From Pseudobacteroides cellulosolvens ATCC 35603 = DSM 2933 (lineage in GTDB: Bacteria; Bacillota; Clostridia; Acetivibrionales; DSM-2933): a DNA stretch of 64,000 nt. Below, one piece after another: positions 8,806 through 18,322 of the stretch; positions within the stretch are counted from its first letter, which is position 1, and each line of letters starts with the position of its first letter. Position numbers and translations under genes: made by a program. The stretch spans positions 6,088,001 through 6,152,000 of the forward strand of contig NZ_LGTC01000001.1 in the NCBI RefSeq assembly GCF_001262605.1. The letters are read 5' to 3'. A model generated the notes under the pieces. That model was not told where the DNA came from, searched no databases, and was given only the letters and a program-made list of their open reading frames with translations.

Positions 8806-10134
8806 CTACGGAAGCGTACTGAACTCAAATATACCAGTGGTGTATGGTTCATCCGGGCAGATGACATATTTATATGTAAAATTTCCCGTCTGCAATTCCC
8901 CATTAGGAGAAGCACGCATTTCTACCTGACAACAGTAGGTTGTATTTGGCTCTAGGCCGGTTAGTTGGGAATTTGATGCTTCATTGTCATATCCTAGTTT
9001 AATTAATCTGGATGATTTATCTTCGGGAGTGTCCTTTTTCCAATAAACCAAGGCTGCATTATCAGATTTATAACCATAAGAAACATTTATAACTGTGGAT
9101 ATAATGGCTGAATTCTTAGTGATATCACTTGCTGAAAATTTGGATGATATATGACAAGTTCCCTTGTGCAATAGAGGATAAGGGCTAGTCGGAGTTGGAG
9201 TCTGGCCAGGGGGTGGAGTTATTGACGGTGTAGGTGTAGGAGTTGGATCTTTAGCGTAGAAGTAATATGTAATTTCCTCTCCACCTTGAGCGGTAAATAC
9301 CAAAGGATTTTCTGAGCTGTATGCACCACTAATATTACAAGAAAAACCTTCACTTCCCCACGTTTTAGCATTTAAAGTAACTTGTGTTCCTTTGGAAAAA
9401 GGGAATTTTAAAGATCTTTTGCTGCTATCGAATATGAATCCAAGTTTTTCGGTACCATCATTAGATATTGTCGAAATAGAAACTTCACCACCTCCTTTTG
9501 TGTTACTATCATTTATAATATTTAACTTTATTTTTACATTTTCAGATGTATCAGATGAATAATCTTCAGAAGCTTTATTAAAATGCTTGCATATAATAAT
9601 GACATCGGACATATTAATTATTTTATCACAATTAAAATCTGCGGCAATATTGAATCCAGGGTCCTTGGAAGTTACACCGAAGCTCTTTGCTATCCCAATT
9701 ACATCTGACATGTTAATGATGTTATCCTGATTCACATCACCTGCCCACATCAATATAGGGTCTTTTAGGGTTCCTAATGTAATAGAGTTTTGGCTTTTGT
9801 AGGTTTTTGTCAAAAAACCGGGCTTACTGATGGTCACATTCCAAGGAAGTGTGTAAACACTTAAAAGCTTAAGATAACCATTTTCGTCCGTTTTCCCCTG
9901 AAAGGTTGATCCTTTATATTCCAGTGTAATTTCAAAGTCCTCGAATACTGCAGGGGTATTTTCAGTCAAGTCAGGTTTTATATAGCACTCCATATCATAA
10001 ACACCGGCCGGATACGGGTTGGACAAAGGAGTTGGTGATGGGGACTGGGCAAAGGATTGAATAAAATTTATGCTTACCAATAAAATTATTAATACAGTTG
10101 ACATGTAAAACCTAGTTTTTGTTTTAGGAAACAT
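8806..10134 (-). CDS. Secreted X-module/dockerin protein without enzyme domain (copy 2)
   Basis: The start is placed at 10134 because the first in-frame ATG (10149) overlaps the SD GGAGG that serves this one. The 442-residue protein has the same order as its neighbour: signal peptide (1-29), X-module-like domain (45-128), dockerin (131-192, GDVNQDNIINMSDV and ADFNCDKIINMSDV), InlB-repeat-like domain (about 199-294), Pro/Thr linker and C-terminal FN3-like domain (328-442, SQLTGLEPNTTYCC). The two proteins align along their whole length with small indels, and their upstream regions are also alike, so this is a tandem gene duplication. It is predicted to be a non-catalytic cellulosome component. 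The C-terminal domains may bind polysaccharide or the cell surface; no specific ligand can be named. Confidence 0.85.
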   Translation of the reverse strand: MFPKTKTRFYMSTVLIILLVSINFIQSFAQSPSPTPLSNPYPAGVYDMECYIKPDLTENTPAVFEDFEITLEYKGSTFQGKTDENGYLKLLSVYTLPWNVTISKPGFLTKTYKSQNSITLGTLKDPILMWAGDVNQDNIINMSDVIGIAKSFGVTSKDPGFNIAADFNCDKIINMSDVIIICKHFNKASEDYSSDTSENVKIKLNIINDSNTKGGGEVSISTISNDGTEKLGFIFDSSKRSLKFPFSKGTQVTLNAKTWGSEGFSCNISGAYSSENPLVFTAQGGEEITYYFYAKDPTPTPTPSITPPPGQTPTPTSPYPLLHKGTCHISSKFSASDITKNSAIISTVINVSYGYKSDNAALVYWKKDTPEDKSSRLIKLGYDNEASNSQLTGLEPNTTYCCQVEMRASPNGELQTGNFTYKYVICPDEPYTTGIFEFSTLP

Positions 10135-10438
10135 AAGTAATACCTCCATTTTTTGATTATAAATTCAACTACAAAATGTAAATCATTATTTACTAAGGGG
10201 CAGACTTATAGACTTAATGGGTAACACCTCCTAACATATATTGACATATTACATTATAATTATATACTATATGCTTCGAATTGCAATAGAAAATGGATAA
10301 TTTGTTTTACAGAACACAAAAGAGTTTTGTAAATTATGATTGAAAGTTGAGCTTTGTTAACAATTTATACTCTCTTGCACAATCCATGAAATAATTGAAT
10401 AAAATGCAGTAAACAATTTTGAAACAGGAGGAATTTTT
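10135..10438. other. Divergent upstream region between X-dockerin copy 2 and sod
   Basis: Positions 10135-10345 resemble 8428-8630, the upstream region of copy 1. Shared words include AATTATATAC, ATATGCTTC, ATTGCAA and ATTTGTTTTACAG, so the tandem duplication carried its promoter region along. The sod side holds a perfect TTGTTAACAA palindrome near 10354 and the SD AGGAGG before the ATG. No gene is seen. Confidence 0.55.
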
Positions 10439-11086
10439 ATGCAATACTCAATGGTCCTTCCAGGGCAACACCAGTTGCCCTCTCTTCCATATGCGTATAA
10501 TGCCCTTGAACCTGTAATAAGCAGTAGAACACTCAGAATCCATCATGATAAGCATCACAAGTCCTATGTAGACGGTTTGAATAAAGCAGAAATAAGCCTT
10601 GTAGAGGCACGCAGACAAAATAATTATGAGTATATAAAATACTGGGAAAAGGAACTGGCGTTTCATGGCTCAGGCCATATATTACACAGTATTTTCTGGA
10701 CAATTATGGGACCGAAAGGAACTGGGGGACAGCCTGGGGTCACTACTATTCCGCTGGTAAATAACTACTTTGGCAGTTTTGATGCATTCAAGGACCAGTT
10801 TAAAAATGCCACTGAGAAGGTGGAGGGGTCAGGATGGGGGATTTTGGTATGGCAGCCTGCGTGGAGACGACTGGAAATACTTCAGGCAGAAAAACACCAG
10901 AATTTAACTCAATGGAGTGGAATTCCCATTTTAGTATGTGATGTATGGGAGCATGCCTACTACCTTGATTACCAGAATGAGCGAAGGAAATTTATTGATG
11001 CCTGGTGGGATATTATTAACTGGTATGAGGTTGAAAGAAGGTTGGTCCTGGCAATTAATGGTCAGGTGCCGCTTATGTACCTATAA
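10439..11086 (+). CDS. Superoxide dismutase, Fe/Mn family
   Basis: The 215-residue protein should convert superoxide to O2 and H2O2. All four metal ligands of the Fe/Mn family can be placed: H35 (RIHHDKHHKSYV), H83 (GHILHSIFW), and D168 and H172 (DVWEHAYY). The length is typical. No signal peptide is present, so it acts in the cytoplasm. The usual second-sphere segment (NQDxP) is replaced by a sequence around NLTQWSGIP, so the metal preference (Fe, Mn or either) cannot be read from sequence. The SD AGGAGG lies 9 nt before the ATG. The presence in an anaerobe suggests protection during oxygen exposure. The gene stands alone; an inverted-repeat element follows at once. Confidence 0.93.
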   Translation: MQYSMVLPGQHQLPSLPYAYNALEPVISSRTLRIHHDKHHKSYVDGLNKAEISLVEARRQNNYEYIKYWEKELAFHGSGHILHSIFWTIMGPKGTGGQPGVTTIPLVNNYFGSFDAFKDQFKNATEKVEGSGWGILVWQPAWRRLEILQAEKHQNLTQWSGIPILVCDVWEHAYYLDYQNERRKFIDAWWDIINWYEVERRLVLAINGQVPLMYL

Positions 11087-11176
11087 ATTAAATATTACCT
11101 CCGATTCTATGCGAGTGTTGACTGGGTTAAGTCAATACATAAATAAATTACGGAAGTTATAGTTCAGTCATTACTA
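11084..11176. repeat. Short terminal-inverted-repeat element, copy A
   Basis: The left end ATATTACCTCCG and the right end CGGAAGTTATAG are imperfect inverted repeats. The centre has the hairpin TTGACTGGGTTAAGTCAA. The same organisation recurs at 32829-32893, 36914-37010 and 40475-40570. Copy A starts at the sod stop codon and precedes the GGDEF-EAL gene. The family looks like a MITE or a conserved intergenic hairpin. Confidence 0.65.
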
Positions 11177-11263
11177 ATATAATTTATATTTTATGACGAT
11201 ATATTTTATATAAACAACTATATTTAAACTTTTATTTATAGTTGATTGTTTGAGGAGGTAACT

Positions 11264-13384
11264 ATGCCCTTATTGGAAGAACTCTATAACAATTTAATAC
11301 AAAAATCTAATAACGGGTATGCCTTTTTTAGTGTTGTAAAAGAGGATAACGAGTATTGTACGGACTTAAGTTATATTAAAATTAATAATGCTTATGAAGA
11401 ATTAACAGGTTTTAAAGGGACACAGGTACTTGGCAAAACGGTCCGTGCACTTCTTTCTGAGTTGAAAATTGAAGGCGGTGAATGGATAAGATGCTTGATA
11501 GATACAAAGATGGAGGATTATCCTATAGACGCTGAAGTGTACTCAAAGCCAACTGAAAAATGGCTTAAAGTACAAGCTTATTTACATGGAAATGAATATG
11601 TCATGCTTAACTTAATTGACATTACTACCCAAAAACAACTAAATGAGCAATATGTAGAATATAAGCGAGCACAGGATGCATTTATGGTGCTTGCTGAAAG
11701 ATATAGGGTTGCAGTAGAATGCTCAAGAGATGTTATATGGGATTTGGATGCAGTTACAGGAAATATATATATTTCCGACAGATTTTTTCATACTATCGGT
11801 TATGAGAAGGAAGAATTCTTTAAAATCAATGGAAGTATATTTGAAGCTATCCATTCTGATGACAAGGAGGGCCTTAATCAGGCTTTAACACACCATATTG
11901 AGGGTAAGACTGAGAGTTTTTTAAGTGAGTTTCGCATCAAAATGAAAAATAATGAGTATAAATGGTTTATCGCTAAGGGAAGAGCTGTTGTTGATAGTTA
12001 CGGTAGAATTGAGAGGATTGCTGGCTCAGCGTCTGATATCACCGAAAGGAAAAACTATGAAGAACAGATAAGACGATTGGCATATTTCGACTTTTTGACA
12101 GGACTTCCAAACAGGGCATTCCTCATTGAATTATTAGAAGCAAGAATGAATGGTTGTGAATCAAATGACTGTTCTGGTGCAATCATTCTGGTTAATATAG
12201 ACAACTTTAAGTTAATAAATGATACATACGGTCATTTCTTTGGCGATAAAATGTTGAAGATTATTTCAGAGAGGCTGTGCAATATAGAGATAAATAACAA
12301 AAAGGTAATACTGACCAAGCTTGGTGGGGATGAGTTCCTATTTATTATAGATAAACCTGATAATAAAACGGAAATTGAAGAAATAGCAGTTGTGATTCTT
12401 AATAGTTTTAAACAGATTGTATGTTTGGAAGATAAATCTTTTTATATTACTTGCAGCATGGGAGTGGCTCAATATCCTGAAAATGGCATCAAGGTATATG
12501 ATATTATAAAAAATGCTGATACTGCTATGAATAGGGCCAAAGCTAACGGTAAGAATTGTTGTGCATTTTATAATCAGGCTATGGGCACCGAAATTGCAGA
12601 AAAGCTTGAGATGGAAAATTATTTGAGGCTTGCTTTAGAAAGAAATGAGTTTAAGCTTTATTACCAACCTCAGGTAGATATAGCATCTGCAAAAATTATA
12701 GGGTTTGAAGCACTAATTCGTTGGTTTAGCCCTAAATATGGCCTTGTATCTCCCATGGCATTTATTCCTTTGGCAGAAGAGAATGGCCAAATAATAGAAA
12801 TCGGAAACTGGGTAATAGAGAATGTATGCAAATTTGCAGTGAAAATAAACAAGCTGCATGATAAAAACCTTCATGTAACATTAAATGTTTCAGCTGTGCA
12901 GTTTATGCATGAAGAGTTTATTGACAAGTTGTTTGATGCAGTTGAGAAATATGGTGTAAATCCACATAATCTAGGTATTGAACTGACAGAATCAACACTA
13001 TTGGAATCTTCTGAAAACATTGTTGCAAGACTAAATAAGTTAAGGAACGCCGGCTTCAAAGTTTACCTGGATGACTTTGGTACTGGGTATTCTTCCATGA
13101 CCTATTTAAGAAAGCTTCCTATAGATATAATCAAGATCGATAAATCATTTGTGGGTGATATTGGAAATTATGAAGTGGAGAAAAAGCTGTTGAAGTCAAT
13201 AGTACACCTTGCCCAAGAAATCGGCCTGAAGGTTGTTGCGGAAGGTGTTGAGACCAAGGAACAGCTGGATTTTCTAGCCAGCAGCAAGTGTGATATAATA
13301 CAGGGATTCTTATTCAGCAAGCCTGTTTCAGAGGAAGATGTTGAGAAGATGCTTACAGAGCTTAGCAAGGTTGATTCGATATAA
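11264..13384 (+). CDS. PAS-PAS-GGDEF-EAL cyclic di-GMP signalling protein
   Basis: The ATG at 11264 follows GAGGAGGT by 5 nt and is preferred to the upstream start at 11246. The 706-residue cytoplasmic protein has an N-terminal PAS-like region (about 12-125), a PAS/PAC pair (143-265), a GGDEF domain (about 268-438) and an EAL domain (449-703). The GGDEF signature is intact (354-358, KLGGDEF). The usual RxxD inhibitory site five residues before it is absent. The phosphodiesterase motifs are intact: E482-A-L, NVSAVQF, ELTEST, DDFGTGYSS (603-611), KIDKSF and the GVET loop. Either or both activities are possible. It lacks membrane segments, so the signal is probably cytoplasmic and sensed by PAS. 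Confidence 0.92.
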   Translation: MPLLEELYNNLIQKSNNGYAFFSVVKEDNEYCTDLSYIKINNAYEELTGFKGTQVLGKTVRALLSELKIEGGEWIRCLIDTKMEDYPIDAEVYSKPTEKWLKVQAYLHGNEYVMLNLIDITTQKQLNEQYVEYKRAQDAFMVLAERYRVAVECSRDVIWDLDAVTGNIYISDRFFHTIGYEKEEFFKINGSIFEAIHSDDKEGLNQALTHHIEGKTESFLSEFRIKMKNNEYKWFIAKGRAVVDSYGRIERIAGSASDITERKNYEEQIRRLAYFDFLTGLPNRAFLIELLEARMNGCESNDCSGAIILVNIDNFKLINDTYGHFFGDKMLKIISERLCNIEINNKKVILTKLGGDEFLFIIDKPDNKTEIEEIAVVILNSFKQIVCLEDKSFYITCSMGVAQYPENGIKVYDIIKNADTAMNRAKANGKNCCAFYNQAMGTEIAEKLEMENYLRLALERNEFKLYYQPQVDIASAKIIGFEALIRWFSPKYGLVSPMAFIPLAEENGQIIEIGNWVIENVCKFAVKINKLHDKNLHVTLNVSAVQFMHEEFIDKLFDAVEKYGVNPHNLGIELTESTLLESSENIVARLNKLRNAGFKVYLDDFGTGYSSMTYLRKLPIDIIKIDKSFVGDIGNYEVEKKLLKSIVHLAQEIGLKVVAEGVETKEQLDFLASSKCDIIQGFLFSKPVSEEDVEKMLTELSKVDSI

Positions 13385-13392
13385 AATATATA

Positions 13393-13434
13393 AAAAGTGA
13401 TTTTACCGTAATAAAAAGTGGTAAAATCACTTTT
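13393..13434. terminator. Bidirectional terminator between convergent genes
   Basis: AAAAGTGATTTTACC and GGTAAAATCACTTTT are perfect 15-nt arms around a 12-nt loop, with A-runs and T-runs outside. It separates the GGDEF-EAL gene (plus) from the RCC1/SLH gene (minus). Confidence 0.85.
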
Positions 13435-13454
13435 GCTTTAATTTTCCAATCCAT

Positions 13455-16400
13455 CTACATCTTCTTATAAAGCCGATACATAATAATAGCTGCGTCACCC
13501 CTCGTACATGAGCCGACACCATTAAAACAGTTGTCAGGCTTTTTAACTATCAGACCTTCTCTGCTTCCAAGGGCAGCATATTTCCTAACCCATTGAGGTA
13601 TGCTGTTTTTATCTGCAAAATTTAAGTATTTGTCCAGATTTTTTGGATAGTAATACCCCGCTCTTTCATTAAGGGTGGCAGCACAAATTTTTACTATTTC
13701 CTGTGCGTTAATAATTCTGCTACCTCTAAAGGTCTTATCTTCATAACCATCTATTATACCTTCGCTACTGGCAATTGATACCATATTGTAATACCAGGCG
13801 GTCTTTAAAACATCTTTAAAATCACAGGCAGCATCAACATCTATAAGATTCAAGCCTTTTACAATGAGGCTTGTAAATTCGCTTCTGTTGATTGATGCAT
13901 TCGGATCAAAAGAATTATTATTTCTTCCGCTTATAATACCCTTTGAAGCAAGAACCTCCACTGCCTTTTTCATTTCAGAATTTTCCTTTCCTATATCCTG
14001 AAAGGATTTTTTATCCTCCACAATGATATAATCGCCGGAAAATGCAGTGCTTATCTGGAGTACTTTATAATCCAAATCCTCATGTCCACCCATATTATAA
14101 AAATTGTCATCTGATTCATGCAGCATGGTGCTATACTCGGGGTCGCCATCTCCATATGGAAGCTCATAGCCGATTTTTCCGCTGATCTTTTTAATTGTTC
14201 CTAATCGTGGACTTGTGAATTTCAGGTTTATCCTGCTGCTTTTAATATTTTTAATATCAAGGGATGTCTTCTTGCTTTCGGTAAGTGTTATTGTCATATT
14301 ATCGTTTAGCTGGTTTTCTGCATACTTGTTAAATAAAATGACGTTTCCCAGATTTGTTGAAATCCTTACATCTACCTTTTCCTTCATAATACCTATGATA
14401 TCTTTATCGCAATTCAAGTTTATTTTATTATGAATTCCATCTACCAAGACGTTGATACGTGTCCTGATATCCCTAATGTCTTCGGTGATATAATCCTTTA
14501 AAATTTTTTCAATATCACTTTTAGCTTCTTTGACTATCTGACTTTGAGGCAATATAAGATTCTTATTTATTTCCACCTTGTCACCGACGGGATTAACTCT
14601 TCTAAGGCTTATATCCTCAATAGCTTTTTCGGCCTTTTTTATAAGTGCTTCATTCATATCACCATATATGTCACTAGTACCTTTGTATTGATCAGCTAAT
14701 TTGGTTATTTCTGATTTAAAGTCATCCAGCTTTTTGTTATAATCGGCTGCAGACAATATGGGTGGAGGCTCGGGAGTATTTGATGGTGCTATTGTAAATG
14801 AAGGCACAGGTGTATCTGATGATTCAGGTGACGCAGCTGCAGGATAGCTTGTTGCAGAATTATATATAATGCTATAGGGTGTAGGTGTAGCAGTTGATGA
14901 TGATGTAGGTGTAGCGGTTGGCGATGGTGTGGGTGTAACTGTTGATGGTGGTGTGGGTGTAGCTGTTGATGGTGGTGTTGGTGTAGCATTTGAAGGAATA
15001 AGAATTTCATTTGTATTTATATCTATATTTCCTCTATATGATAGTGAATAAGCTACTTTTGTATCTTTATCGGAAGGAGTTACCTCAGGCACCTGAAGTG
15101 TTACCGCATTTGAACTTTTGTCAACGCCGTAGATATCGAATGTAACAGCTTGTGGTACTCCGTTTATTATGCTGTTAACGGAAAAATCTTCACGGTTAAC
15201 CGATTCAGCATTTATTCCGGCCATGTATATTTCAATCATGTTATCTTTTAAGAATGTACTGCTTATAAAAGGCTCAACAGGTATATATAAAGGATCTTCA
15301 TAATAGGACCCGTTTATTTGTCCCAACATTAAAAGTTCACCGGAGGTATTGATGTAACTGCTTGTATTGTAAGTAGTTGCAAAGCTGGATACATTATCTG
15401 CCAGTAGGATTGGTGAATGCATTATGTAAGATTCTCCACCTTCGGATGATTCATCCCTTCCAAGCTGGAAACTCCAGTTGCTTCCCCAGCCGTATAAAGA
15501 TCCATTGTTATCTAAAGCAAGAACATGTGAATCTGTTGAGGATAATTCTTTAATATTGTCCATTACTAATCCGGGAGCATCCGGAAATGTTTCTGTGAGC
15601 CTACCCAATTCGCCGTTATAGTTTGAGCCCCATGAGTATACTGATCCATCAGACTTTAAAGCGTATGATGAATTAGTAGCTACAACAACATCTGCTACAT
15701 CGTCCAATACTTTTGAAGGCAGATTTTTTATATCAGAAATTTCGTCTCCTTCCAATTGAACATATTGCTTTTCTCCCCAGGTCCACAAAGAATTATCCTT
15801 TTTGATTGCATAGCATGTATAATTTCTTACTTTAATTTTCTTTACATCATCCATAAGCTTGACGGGTATATTACTTACGATATCGGGATTGTTACCTAGC
15901 ACTCCAGAGGAGTTGTATCCTAAGCCCCACAGACTGTGTTCAGCTTTTAGCATTAATACAAAACATGGGCCGCCGGTAACATCTACTACATTGTCTGTCA
16001 GTTTTTGAGGTGTTGTAGAAGGCTCTGATTCCCCATCAATACTATCACCCCATCCCCAGAGTGTAAGATCGTTCTTTATTGCATAACAATGAGAATAGTC
16101 ATCGGCATAAATTTTGTATACATCATCCATTACACTAACAGGCTTTGGCCTGTAAGTCATAGTACCGTCTCCGATCTGCCCATATTGATTACTGCCCCAG
16201 GACCAAAGCTTTTTATCGCTTGTCAAAGCTAGAATATTGCCCCCAGCACCTATGGATACATCAGCAACACTCTCCAGCATTTTTACAGGTGAGGTAGGTA
16301 TAACGATTGGGTCATTTATTGGTTCAGATTCATCTGATTCAGGGGCTTCCTGATTAAAGCTATTATTGTTATACCACTGCCAAAGACTGTCATCATCGAG

Positions 16401-16694
16401 GATACCGATAGAAATATTAGCATTGGTAAAGATTTTTTTCCATCCATAAGGTGATACTGCTGGTGATTCTTCCGGTGAACCGGTTTCAACAGGCGTAGGC
16501 GTAATTTGCGATGAACCAGTATCAATAGGTGAAGGTGTAACTTCTGGTGAATAACCAGAGTCGGTAGAAATAGGAGTGGTCTCTTCAGCTTCTAATGGGA
16601 TGTCTTCTCCTGCTGCAATGCTGCAAAGTGAACCTAATGGAAGTAAATTCAAGATTAAACATATTGTCAGTAAATAGACTAAAAAACGCTTCAT
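13455..16694 (-). CDS. Secreted RCC1-repeat protein anchored by three SLH domains
   Basis: The 1079-residue exported protein has a signal peptide (1-28) and a Ser/Pro/Thr-rich stretch. A regulator-of-chromosome-condensation-like beta-propeller follows (about 85-480, with repeats such as SWGSNQYGQIGDG, VYSWGSNYNGELG and LYGWGSNWSFQLG). Then come a Thr/Pro linker built from TPTPPST-like units (about 575-655), a predicted helical and beta region, and three S-layer homology modules from residue 897 to the end. SLH modules bind secondary cell-wall polymer, so the propeller is held at the cell surface, where it may bind proteins or glycans. The SD is weak (GTGAG). The gene is single. RCC1 propellers joined to SLH modules occur in clostridial surface proteins; the ligand is unknown. 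Confidence 0.88.
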   Translation of the reverse strand: MKRFLVYLLTICLILNLLPLGSLCSIAAGEDIPLEAEETTPISTDSGYSPEVTPSPIDTGSSQITPTPVETGSPEESPAVSPYGWKKIFTNANISIGILDDDSLWQWYNNNSFNQEAPESDESEPINDPIVIPTSPVKMLESVADVSIGAGGNILALTSDKKLWSWGSNQYGQIGDGTMTYRPKPVSVMDDVYKIYADDYSHCYAIKNDLTLWGWGDSIDGESEPSTTPQKLTDNVVDVTGGPCFVLMLKAEHSLWGLGYNSSGVLGNNPDIVSNIPVKLMDDVKKIKVRNYTCYAIKKDNSLWTWGEKQYVQLEGDEISDIKNLPSKVLDDVADVVVATNSSYALKSDGSVYSWGSNYNGELGRLTETFPDAPGLVMDNIKELSSTDSHVLALDNNGSLYGWGSNWSFQLGRDESSEGGESYIMHSPILLADNVSSFATTYNTSSYINTSGELLMLGQINGSYYEDPLYIPVEPFISSTFLKDNMIEIYMAGINAESVNREDFSVNSIINGVPQAVTFDIYGVDKSSNAVTLQVPEVTPSDKDTKVAYSLSYRGNIDINTNEILIPSNATPTPPSTATPTPPSTVTPTPSPTATPTSSSTATPTPYSIIYNSATSYPAAASPESSDTPVPSFTIAPSNTPEPPPILSAADYNKKLDDFKSEITKLADQYKGTSDIYGDMNEALIKKAEKAIEDISLRRVNPVGDKVEINKNLILPQSQIVKEAKSDIEKILKDYITEDIRDIRTRINVLVDGIHNKINLNCDKDIIGIMKEKVDVRISTNLGNVILFNKYAENQLNDNMTITLTESKKTSLDIKNIKSSRINLKFTSPRLGTIKKISGKIGYELPYGDGDPEYSTMLHESDDNFYNMGGHEDLDYKVLQISTAFSGDYIIVEDKKSFQDIGKENSEMKKAVEVLASKGIISGRNNNSFDPNASINRSEFTSLIVKGLNLIDVDAACDFKDVLKTAWYYNMVSIASSEGIIDGYEDKTFRGSRIINAQEIVKICAATLNERAGYYYPKNLDKYLNFADKNSIPQWVRKYAALGSREGLIVKKPDNCFNGVGSCTRGDAAIIMYRLYKKM

Positions 16695-16861
16695 AAAAAT
16701 ATCTCACTTTCTAATGTAAGTCATGATCAAAAAATAAATTTCATTCATGCCTAAACTTCAATACAATGTTAAAAACAAAATTGCAAGGAATTTTGTTATG
16801 TTACCAATATATATAATAATCCTTGTTGTAATGGTATACAAGAAGAAATTTTCCACAACCT

Positions 16862-16886
16862 AAAAAGGCAGCCAAGTAAGCTGCTC
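16862..16886 (-). terminator. Terminator of the PfpI-family gene
   Basis: Read on the minus strand, GCAGC and GCTGC pair around TTACTTG and are followed by CTTTTTAGG. The hairpin lies about 45 nt past the stop at 16930. Confidence 0.6.
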
Positions 16887-16929
16887 AATTCTCAAAAAAC
16901 ATTTATGTTTAAATACATTAAAAGATTAA

Positions 16930-17523
16930 TCACTTGGTGTTTTTTTTAATGGTAATCTTTACACCCATTACGCCCAGAAATTTTGAAAGCCAATCTGGAT
17001 GGGCCGGCCAGGCTGGTGCTGTAATGAGATTATTATCCACATGTGCTTTATCAACATCCACATTAATATATGTGCCTCCTGCTTTTTCTACATCAGGCTC
17101 AAGGGCGGGATATGCACTTAAGTGTCTGTTTTCAACAACACCTGCAGCAATCAGTACCTGTATGCCATGACAAATAGCTGCTATGGGTTTATTAGCATCA
17201 GAAAAGTGCTTCACTATATCCAGAACTGTTTTATTGAGACGTATGTATTCAGGAGCACGTCCCCCAGGGATTACAAGAGCTGCATAACTAGAAGGATTTA
17301 CACTGTCAAAGTCTGCATTGAGGGAAAAATTATGGCCTCTTTTTTCACTATAAGTTTGATCGCCTTCAAAATCATGTATAGCAGTTCTTATAATGTCACC
17401 GGATTTTTTATCAGGGCACACTGCATCAACAGTAAAGCCTACCATTTGAAGAGCCTGAAATGGAACCATTATTTCATAGTCTTCAACGTAATCTCCAACA
17501 AGCATTAAAATTTTCTTTGACAT
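16930..17523 (-). CDS. DJ-1/PfpI family protein
   Basis: The 197-residue cytoplasmic protein has the class I glutamine amidotransferase-like fold of PfpI proteases and DJ-1-type deglycases. The nucleophile is C118 in the elbow AAICHG, followed by H119, with an acidic residue in VEDYE (14-17) near the N-terminus. The length is normal. Members act as peptidases, glyoxalases or stress chaperones, and the sequence does not separate these. A strong SD (GGAGGT) precedes the ATG. It is probably a single-gene unit; the next gene upstream on this strand ends 106 nt away. Confidence 0.88.
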   Translation of the reverse strand: MSKKILMLVGDYVEDYEIMVPFQALQMVGFTVDAVCPDKKSGDIIRTAIHDFEGDQTYSEKRGHNFSLNADFDSVNPSSYAALVIPGGRAPEYIRLNKTVLDIVKHFSDANKPIAAICHGIQVLIAAGVVENRHLSAYPALEPDVEKAGGTYINVDVDKAHVDNNLITAPAWPAHPDWLSKFLGVMGVKITIKKNTK

Positions 17524-17629
17524 AATTATACCTCCTTGATTAAATTTGCATAAATGTTGATTTTATATATAATAAGTATATATAAAATGGAAAAACAATG
17601 CAATATTATATGTTTAAGGAAGTGATTAA

Positions 17630-18322
17630 TTATTTTCTTTTAATCCTGTTTAACTGTGGGCGAAGGGTTATGTCACTAACAACAATGTTGCTGCTGTTTG
17701 AAAGTACATATTCCAGTGCATCAGCTATTTGCTCATCCAGTATTGCTGCACCGTCTTCGTCTGTATAAGTAAAATCAAGAGAATCATAGAAATTACTTTT
17801 GGTAATATCAGGATGAATAGTTGTGATCTTAACGCCAGATTTTCTGACCTCCTCAAAGAGGCTTGTAAAGAAGTGAGAAAGTCCTGCCTTAGTAGCTGCA
17901 TATGCACAACCATGGGTGCTGACTTTTTTTGCTGTAACCGATGATATTGATAAAATCATGCCTCTGCTTTTTTTCAGCGACCTCAAAAGAAGCTGGCAGA
18001 GGATCAAGGGAGCCTCCAGATTAGTACGGATCAGGGTTTGAAGATCCTTAACTGCTATCTGTTCATGGGGGCCGAAGCAGCCTACTCCTGCATTGTTTAT
18101 AAGAAGGTTTATTTCGGGTTCATGATCCAATATGGATGAAACAGTTTTTACTAGTTGATCGGTATTTAAAAGATCACACTCTACAGGTATAAAGTTGGTA
18201 TGGGAAAAAGGAATGCCATTCGAACGTGACAGGCCGTAGACCTTATAGCCCAAGGATACCAGCCTCTTTGCCATAGCATGTCCTATACCCTTTGATGAAC
18301 CTGTTAATATTGCAGTCTTCAT
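17630..18322 (-). CDS. Short-chain dehydrogenase/reductase
   Basis: The 230-residue protein is a classical SDR with the cofactor motif TGSSKGIG (7-14), NNAG (76-79) and the catalytic Ser127/128, Tyr141 and Lys145 (YAATK). It should be an NAD(P)H-dependent oxidoreductase; the substrate is unknown. The ATG overlaps the stop of splB by 4 nt (ATGA), so it is the third gene of a nucleosidase-splB-SDR operon and probably translationally coupled. Its placement suggests a role linked to spore DNA repair or germination, but this is only inferred from context. Confidence 0.87.
   Translation of the reverse strand: MKTAILTGSSKGIGHAMAKRLVSLGYKVYGLSRSNGIPFSHTNFIPVECDLLNTDQLVKTVSSILDHEPEINLLINNAGVGCFGPHEQIAVKDLQTLIRTNLEAPLILCQLLLRSLKKSRGMILSISSVTAKKVSTHGCAYAATKAGLSHFFTSLFEEVRKSGVKITTIHPDITKSNFYDSLDFTYTDEDGAAILDEQIADALEYVLSNSSNIVVSDITLRPQLNRIKRK

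Noticed and set aside
14789..15010. Minus-strand His/Gln-rich frame
   Set aside because: It is the shifted reading of the Thr/Pro linker of the RCC1/SLH gene on the same strand; repetitive codons create a false frame.
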